Origin: Paraphoma chrysanthemicola
Lineage: Eukaryota; Ascomycota; Dothideomycetes; Pleosporales; Phaeosphaeriaceae
DNA: 64,000 bases
Direction of reading: 5' to 3'
Assembly: GCA_020744225.1 (NCBI GenBank)
Contig: JAGMWG010000002.1
Span: 1,364,001-1,428,000, forward strand
Below are positions 59,101 through 64,000 of this stretch, one piece after another. The position numbers were made by a program, and so were the translations under genes. The stretch's first letter is position 1. Each line of letters opens with the position of its first letter. The notes under the pieces are model-generated. The model was not told the DNA's origin and ran no database searches. It saw only the letters and a list, made by a program, of their open reading frames with translations.

Positions 59101-60176
59101 CAGTCGCTCGAAAGCTGCGAGCGCGCCACCAAATAGAGGCAGCATAGGCGCAACCTGTGACAAAACAATAGCGCCTATTTATCCGTTAATGATGAACTTT
59201 AAGGGTTGAGATTCAACGAATACTTACCATCGAGTAGGATGAAAGTTACAGTATAGATCTCGCCAATCGAAGCACTGCCGTTGCCTTCTAAGGCATTGGC
59301 TACTTTGCGACTACCTTGCCAGTAGCCCAACGCACTAGCAGAGAACGCGATGAAGTAAAGCAGTCCAGCTTGCACGGCCGCGGCCGTAGCTTTCCGAATG
59401 CCTTGTGTGCGAGCTTCTCCTAGGTGGCTGCGAAATTGCTCTTCCAACCTCTCATTTGCACCCAAAGCATGGACAAGGCCGACATTGCTCAGAGCCTCAG
59501 AGGCAATGGCGCTGGCTGAACTGAAGCAAGCTGAGAGCTTTGTGGTGTACTTGGATACGAAGTGTCCGCCCACCGTGGCCATGAGGAGGAAAGCTGGTAT
59601 GAGGCAGACTAACATACCAGCAAGCTCGGCATCTTTGATGAAACCAACAATGTACGCTGTAATGCAGAACGAGACACAGGTGAGCGCAACCCCGACCTTC
59701 TCGTTCGTTCCGCTTTCGATTGCTTGGATATCCCCATTGAGACGCGAGGATACTTCGCCAGCTTGAAGTTTATCAAAAAATGCCACATCTTGCCGAAGTA
59801 GGTTCCTCAAGTATCGATCCCGAACGCGCTGGGCCAGGCGCTGTGATGCCAAATTCCAGCAGACCAGGTGGGTGTATATGCAGACAAAACTCGCAATGGC
59901 GATATAGACGAGCAGAAGGATCTTCGGTGTGATCGAAGTTGCTTCCGCTGAATCTGAGGCTCCTGATTGGTTCGCACAAGTCGCATTGTTGATTTCATCC
60001 ACAAGCTGTCCAAAGACGATACCGATGAGAGGGAAAGGAACGCCTGCTGCAATGGCCGCTATAGCCCCAACGCCAATGAGGAGTTTATCCAGCCATGTTG
60101 GATCCGCGTAGAAGAGCAGATGAAGGAAACCGAAGAAGGGCTTAAGGTTTGCCCTCGTGGGCCTTTTGATGGGCAT
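56182..60176 (-). CDS. full-size ABC-B (MDR/P-glycoprotein type) exporter
   Basis: Two exons (60176-59228, 59174-56182) give 1313 residues with order TMD-NBD-TMD-NBD. NBD1 has Walker A GLSGSGKST at 403-411, signature LVSGGQKQR and Walker B ILILDEATAALD. NBD2 has Walker A GPSGAGKST near residue 1100, signature LSGGQRQR and Walker B LLLLDESTSALD. Both sites look competent. The first TMD begins after MPIKRPTRANLKPFFGFLHL. An ABC-B transporter (SitT) also neighbours sidD in the Aspergillus fumigatus fusarinine cluster, so export of the siderophore or its breakdown product is the natural role. The intron splice AATAG/GCGCTATTG restores the frame GAIVLSQVAPMLP. Confidence 0.92.
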
Positions 60177-60827
60177 TGGGCATGTGAATCAAGACTTGAT
60201 TATGGAATAGGCCTTGAAGAAGTTTGCAGCGTAAATTTAATGAACCTTCAACCTGAATCCGATGGAAACGTTAAAACCGAGTAAGTCGCATATAGGCAAG
60301 TCCACGATGTGGTCGAAGATGTTCTGCACGATGTGATGAAATGGAAGGGGCTCTGTAAACGCGTCGGTGTGAGGATTGCATGGGGCCTGTGGCCGGTCCA
60401 AGCCGCGATGGCCAGGATCGACATAGTGGATGCATGCAAATTGTCGGCATAACGTCAAAGGGTATAGCTCGTGATGAAGTGGATGCACGAAGGATGCTGG
60501 GTCCGCCCCGGGTGGCGACTTAAGTGGTGGAGAGCCACTCGCTTGCGATTTCGGCACCTGCCAATCTTATCAGATGCATCAAAACTTTCCCGCACCTTAC
60601 CCAATTAGGATTATCTTCCGTCATCGAGCATGGGCACGAAGAATGGAATGGTGGCTTCAGCTGTCGAGAACTTTGTTTAGATGGATGCACCGATCTCATT
60701 CCTTGAGTGAAAATGAAAAAAAAAACACAGTAGAGTTGCTCAAATATCTATCCTAAAATATACATCATGAGCAGACGTGCCCTCGCTGAGCACGAACACC
60801 TAAATAAACCAATCCGAGACTGAAACC
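60177..60827. promoter_or_regulatory. promoter of ABC exporter with iron-GATA site
   Basis: 650 bases between the ABC start and the SidA-like stop, both on the minus strand. It contains one exact SREA site and an A-run near 60717-60725. No coding region is supported. Confidence 0.55.
60567..60575 (-). promoter_or_regulatory. SREA-type GATA site (minus-strand ATCTGATAA, read TTATCAGAT)
   Basis: TTATCAGAT on the plus strand is the exact reverse complement of the ATCWGATAA consensus. It lies about 390 bases upstream of the ABC exporter ATG and directly follows a CCAAT box (60561-60565). Confidence 0.65.
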
Positions 60828-62120
60828 TCATATCCGTGCGTGTACCATCACCGCGTCTCGTCGACTCTCGCCCTCCAACGATAGTGCACTCACTACCTTC
60901 CCAGCCATTACTGCGATGTCCTTTGCTAGTGAACGTCCGCCCTCCGTGTGTGCTGACATGAAAAACACTTGACAGCCATCGACCGTCGCGCCCCGCTTGA
61001 ACAATACCTCCTCCAAGCTATCTCCGCGTGAACGGCATCCAAGTACAAGCGTATCAAGGCTTTGTAGTAGCTCACTGCTAGCAAGAGGACTGGTGACCGT
61101 ATCCCTGATAATAATGTTCGACTTGGAGCATGCTTCGGCTGCTTCCTTCCCGACAACAACGCGAAGGCCATATTGCCCTCTACTGGCAACTTGCTTTTCA
61201 TAAGCGCGCATGTAGATGGTTTGAACAAGCTCCGAAGCTTCACCCACTGACTCCACTTTGCCACCAGAGGGTTTGGCCCAGATTGAGCACAGTCGTGGCT
61301 GGGGCGACTTCTGCTCGTGGAGCGCTTGCAAAGGCTTGAGCGACTCGTCTTCTGTCACAATTGTGATGTTACCAAGGCGCGGGCACGTCAGGAGGTCATC
61401 CAGAATTTCGGAGGCCTGCGGTCCAGAGCCTACTATGGCTACGTTGAGGCGCGGTTCGTGGACGTCTCGCAAATCGTTCCGTTTCGACAAGTAATCGGCC
61501 ATCGCAATGATCCTCTGCCCACTGAGGAAGTCGGTGGATGCCAGGGGCTGAGATGATTTGGTTGCACTATTACTCGATGGTGATGGTGCTAGTACACTCC
61601 TCGCGCGTACTACTGATGTGTTGCCACTCTGATCTCGCACGGCAACCTTCCATGCCGTTACCACGTCGGACTCGACTTCCGGGAGGACCTCTACAACCTC
61701 ACTGCCGTATCTGACGTTGCCGTCAAATTGCTCGGCACACCATTTCAGATAGTCTTCAAATTCGGCTCGTAAAGGGTTCAGACGATCCGAGTTGGCAAAT
61801 TCGATCAGCCTTTTCCGCGCAAGCAGGTAGTTGACGTATGTAAACGCCGACCTTGGGTTGCGAACTGTGGCAAGATCGTACACGAATGGATTTTCCATGC
61901 GTGTCCGAGAGGTGTGCGCGCCCGGATACCATGAGAATGATGACTTGCGTTCGAGGTAGAGTACCCTCGCCGGGTTTTTGGATTCTCGGTTGGCAATCGC
62001 CGTTGCTAGCTGTGCTGGCCCAAAACCGATAGAAACAAGGTCGTACATCTTCGCTTCAGTTGTGAGGGAATTATCCGAGGCTGGATTGCGAGGCGTCTGC
62101 GCCTGTTCTGTGGAAACCAT
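60828..62120 (-). CDS. divergent SidA-like flavin-dependent amine N-hydroxylase
   Basis: One exon, 430 residues from ATG 62120 (the longer frame has no ATG). FAD site: YDLVSIGFGPAQLATAI (32-37). NADPH site: NVAIVGSGPQASEIL (231-236). DLATVRNPRSAFTYVNYL and FEDYLKWCAEQF clearly mark the L-ornithine N5-monooxygenase family, which makes the hydroxylamine of hydroxamate siderophores. It differs from SidA in several ways. It is about 70 residues shorter. The Lys that binds the ornithine carboxylate (SidA Lys107) is Tyr81 here. The PFVNEIF segment with the ornithine-contacting Asn is gone. The ATGY-type motif reads LGCR (360-363), and the Ser near the C-terminus is not conserved. It may act on another amine or be inactive. 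It is transcribed away from the SidF-like gene. Confidence 0.8.
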   Translation of the reverse strand: MVSTEQAQTPRNPASDNSLTTEAKMYDLVSIGFGPAQLATAIANRESKNPARVLYLERKSSFSWYPGAHTSRTRMENPFVYDLATVRNPRSAFTYVNYLLARKRLIEFANSDRLNPLRAEFEDYLKWCAEQFDGNVRYGSEVVEVLPEVESDVVTAWKVAVRDQSGNTSVVRARSVLAPSPSSNSATKSSQPLASTDFLSGQRIIAMADYLSKRNDLRDVHEPRLNVAIVGSGPQASEILDDLLTCPRLGNITIVTEDESLKPLQALHEQKSPQPRLCSIWAKPSGGKVESVGEASELVQTIYMRAYEKQVASRGQYGLRVVVGKEAAEACSKSNIIIRDTVTSPLASSELLQSLDTLVLGCRSRGDSLEEVLFKRGATVDGCQVFFMSAHTEGGRSLAKDIAVMAGKVVSALSLEGESRRDAVMVHARI

Positions 62121-62673
62121 AATACAAATGACGTTTGGCAGACACTGGCTGGATTCTTGAGGAGAGAAATAAGGGCGTTGCAAGAGGACTGCAAGAAGTA
62201 GGTGGTATGATACGATTGGAACAATTTGTGCACAAGTCGCATAACCTCGCGCATTGGCCGTCCAGAGTAAGGTCTACCGGACACAGGTCATAATTAGATG
62301 TTGCCGGTGTCCAGGCTGTTGCATTTGTGTATGATGCATACCGCACACACCAGTATGCAGATGGACATGGGTCTGACGACTAGTGTCCACATGGCGCGAT
62401 CGGCGGCTACTCGGCGCAAACCAAGTTAGTGATCAAGTCACACCCCTGTCAATTTTCCCCCATGTCGGCGGACGGCCGTCGAACCCACCTAACACTGCGT
62501 AATGAGCGACGTACGCCTACCTAGTCAACCAATCTTGCAACCTCGGCTGAGTATTGTCTGCAATACGAAGTCCGCTAGAAGGGCCTCACTTTTCGTGCTG
62601 CGTCAGTCTCCACACAGGCCTGCAATACTTCCATCGCATCACCGCCTTCACCAAGCGTAGGCTACTATCTACC
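62121..62673. promoter_or_regulatory. divergent promoter region, SidA-like and SidF-like genes
   Basis: 550 bases between head-to-head start codons. No exact ATCWGATAA site is present, in contrast to the NRPS side of the cluster. Weaker GATA cores occur (TGATAC near 62209). Confidence 0.45.
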
Positions 62674-64000
62674 ATGGCCCAACAAGCAAAGATCAAGCCT
62701 GTGCCTGAGGCATTGGTCTTGAAGCTTCCGCATCCATACCTCACTGCCTATGAGGTCACGTCTACTCCAGAGAAGGATCAATTGCCCGCCCATCAGATTC
62801 TTCCCGTCACGGCAGCTTCGAGCGAGAAAGGACTCCCTCCACCCACGCTACTGCACAACCATGCAGTCACGTTCAGCGATATTGCATACTTGGCAGGAGA
62901 TGCAGTACCGCCGACGGGAGACAACAGTTCTTGGGCACGCACGCGGAGATCGCCATATCTCACCATTTCCTGGAATTCAGAACGTCCAACCGTACCGCAG
63001 ATATGGCTCATAGCCTATGCTCTGGTCTCACTCTACCCCTTGAACGAACAACTCCGCATTCTCTTCTCTGGATCTGACTCAGATGCTCTGGCTAAAGATC
63101 TCTACACTACCGGTCTTTTCCACCCGCACCCCAGGTCAGCAACAGTATCAGCACCGCATGACGGACATTTGTTGCTTCGAGGGACTTTCTGGCAGGGTGC
63201 CGGATCTCCATTTGGGGCCCGTCCAGTGTGGGCACCACATCTTGATGCCGCAGGCAAACCAATCACAAAGCGTTATCCAGCATTCCCTTTTCAAAATGCG
63301 CCGTCCACTCAGTTCCCGGCACTACCACGGCACACTTGGCATCCTGTACGAGAACCAAAGCCTGAACCCGGGTCGATCATCTACAGCAGGTGGGTACCGC
63401 ATCTCAAGGAGCATTTTACAATGATCGCTGTCGATTACACAAACTCGGATCATCTCAATCTCTTCCATAACTGGCAGAATGATCCACGCGTGGCTGCCGG
63501 CTGGAACGAAACCGGGACTTTGGATGAGCATCGCGAATATCTCCGAAAGCTCCACGAGGACCCCCACGTGCTGACCATGTTCGCGGCGTTCGATGATATT
63601 CTTTTTGCCTATTTTGAGGTTTATTGGGCCATGGTACGTTCTCAGCAGCCACACCGCACCTACTGGTTTAACTGATGACAATGCAGGAGGATCACATGGG
63701 TGCGCACTACCAATCGTCACCGTACGATCGTGGCAGGCATTCACTTGTTGGCGACATCAGATTCCGAGGTCCGTACCGTGTCTCTGCATGGTGGTCCGGC
63801 CTGATGCACTACATGTTCCTCGATGAGCCACGTACTTGGAATCTCGTGGGCGAGCCAGCTGCAACCAGTACCACCGTGCTGGCATATGACTTTGCGCACG
63901 GCTTCCATGTCGAAAAGCTCATGGATCTACCACATAAGCGCAGTGCATTGATGATGGTAAACCGGGAGAAGTTTTTCACCTTGAGTCCATTTGTTTGGGA
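62674..64000 (+). CDS. SidF-like N5-hydroxyornithine acyltransferase (3' end outside window)
   Basis: Exon 1 (62674-63633) and exon 2 (63687 to beyond 64000) give at least 424 residues; the family length is about 460, so little is missing. It belongs to the IucB-like GNAT acyltransferases that add an acyl group, in SidF anhydromevalonyl, to N5-hydroxyornithine. Hallmarks are [34 protein letters not shown] joined across the intron, then [32 protein letters not shown] and [17 protein letters not shown]. The start at 62674 has a strong context (TACCATGGCC); an open frame upstream has no ATG. SidF-type enzymes are often peroxisomal, but I see no clear targeting signal in the visible part. It confirms the hydroxamate nature of the cluster, which may continue past the window. 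Confidence 0.9.

Noticed and set aside
60828..62183. Longer N-terminus of the SidA-like protein starting at 62183
   Set aside because: The first codon is TTG. The first ATG at 62120 starts just before the FAD domain and fits the family.
1..64000. CRISPR arrays, rRNA, tRNA genes and transposon ends
   Set aside because: CRISPR is not expected in a fungus, and by eye I found no rRNA segment, convincing cloverleaf with box A/B, long terminal repeat or transposase frame. A tRNAscan and repeat search would settle the last two.

Overview
The window looks like nuclear DNA of a filamentous ascomycete (Pezizomycotina; a Dothideomycete would fit, but I cannot fix the species). The reasons are many short introns (mostly 43-60 bases) with GT..AG ends and CTAAC/CTGAC-like branch sites, dense gene packing on both strands, and fungal families: HET, STAND/NACHT, TRI12-type MFS, DUF3176, ORMDL, Iec3 and a siderophore NRPS. 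Gene models below were assembled by hand from reading frames and splice sites, so exon edges are predictions.

Layout. 0.4-7.2 kb: a PLC-like phosphodiesterase, a secreted cellobiose-dehydrogenase-type GMC flavoprotein and a TRI12-like MFS transporter. 8.9-12.5 kb: mitochondrial release factor 1 and a cytosolic gamma-glutamyltranspeptidase-like hydrolase, divergently transcribed. 13-23 kb: an accessory stretch with a STAND NTPase broken by two in-frame TAG codons, a secreted nitrilase, a HET-domain protein and an F-box-like protein whose start codon follows a 20-base G/C homopolymer. 25-34.6 kb: conserved housekeeping genes (exo-beta-1,3-glucanase, ALG13, mitochondrial ribosomal protein Rsm24, INO80 subunit Iec3, ORMDL, a Na+/H+ antiporter). 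35.5-46.9 kb: a hypothetical protein, a C2H2 zinc-finger protein, a DUF3176 membrane protein, a DHA2-type MFS transporter, a small four-helix membrane protein, a secreted tyrosinase and a small secreted cysteine-rich protein.

47.7-64 kb: a hydroxamate-siderophore-type gene cluster. It holds a 2016-residue NRPS with domain order A-T-C-T-T-C, a GNAT acetyltransferase, a full ABC-B exporter, a divergent SidA-like N-hydroxylase and a SidF-like hydroxyornithine acyltransferase that runs off the window end. Four exact copies of the iron-regulator (SREA-type GATA) consensus ATCWGATAA lie between the NRPS and the GNAT gene, and a fifth lies upstream of the ABC gene. The expected logic is N-hydroxylation of an amine, acylation of the hydroxylamine, assembly by the NRPS and export by the ABC protein, all repressed by iron.

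Two features make this cluster unusual. The NRPS has no second adenylation domain, even a degenerate one, and carries two adjacent carrier domains that are 82% identical in protein. The SidA-like enzyme has lost the residues that contact ornithine in SidA. The product may therefore differ from fusarinine or coprogen.
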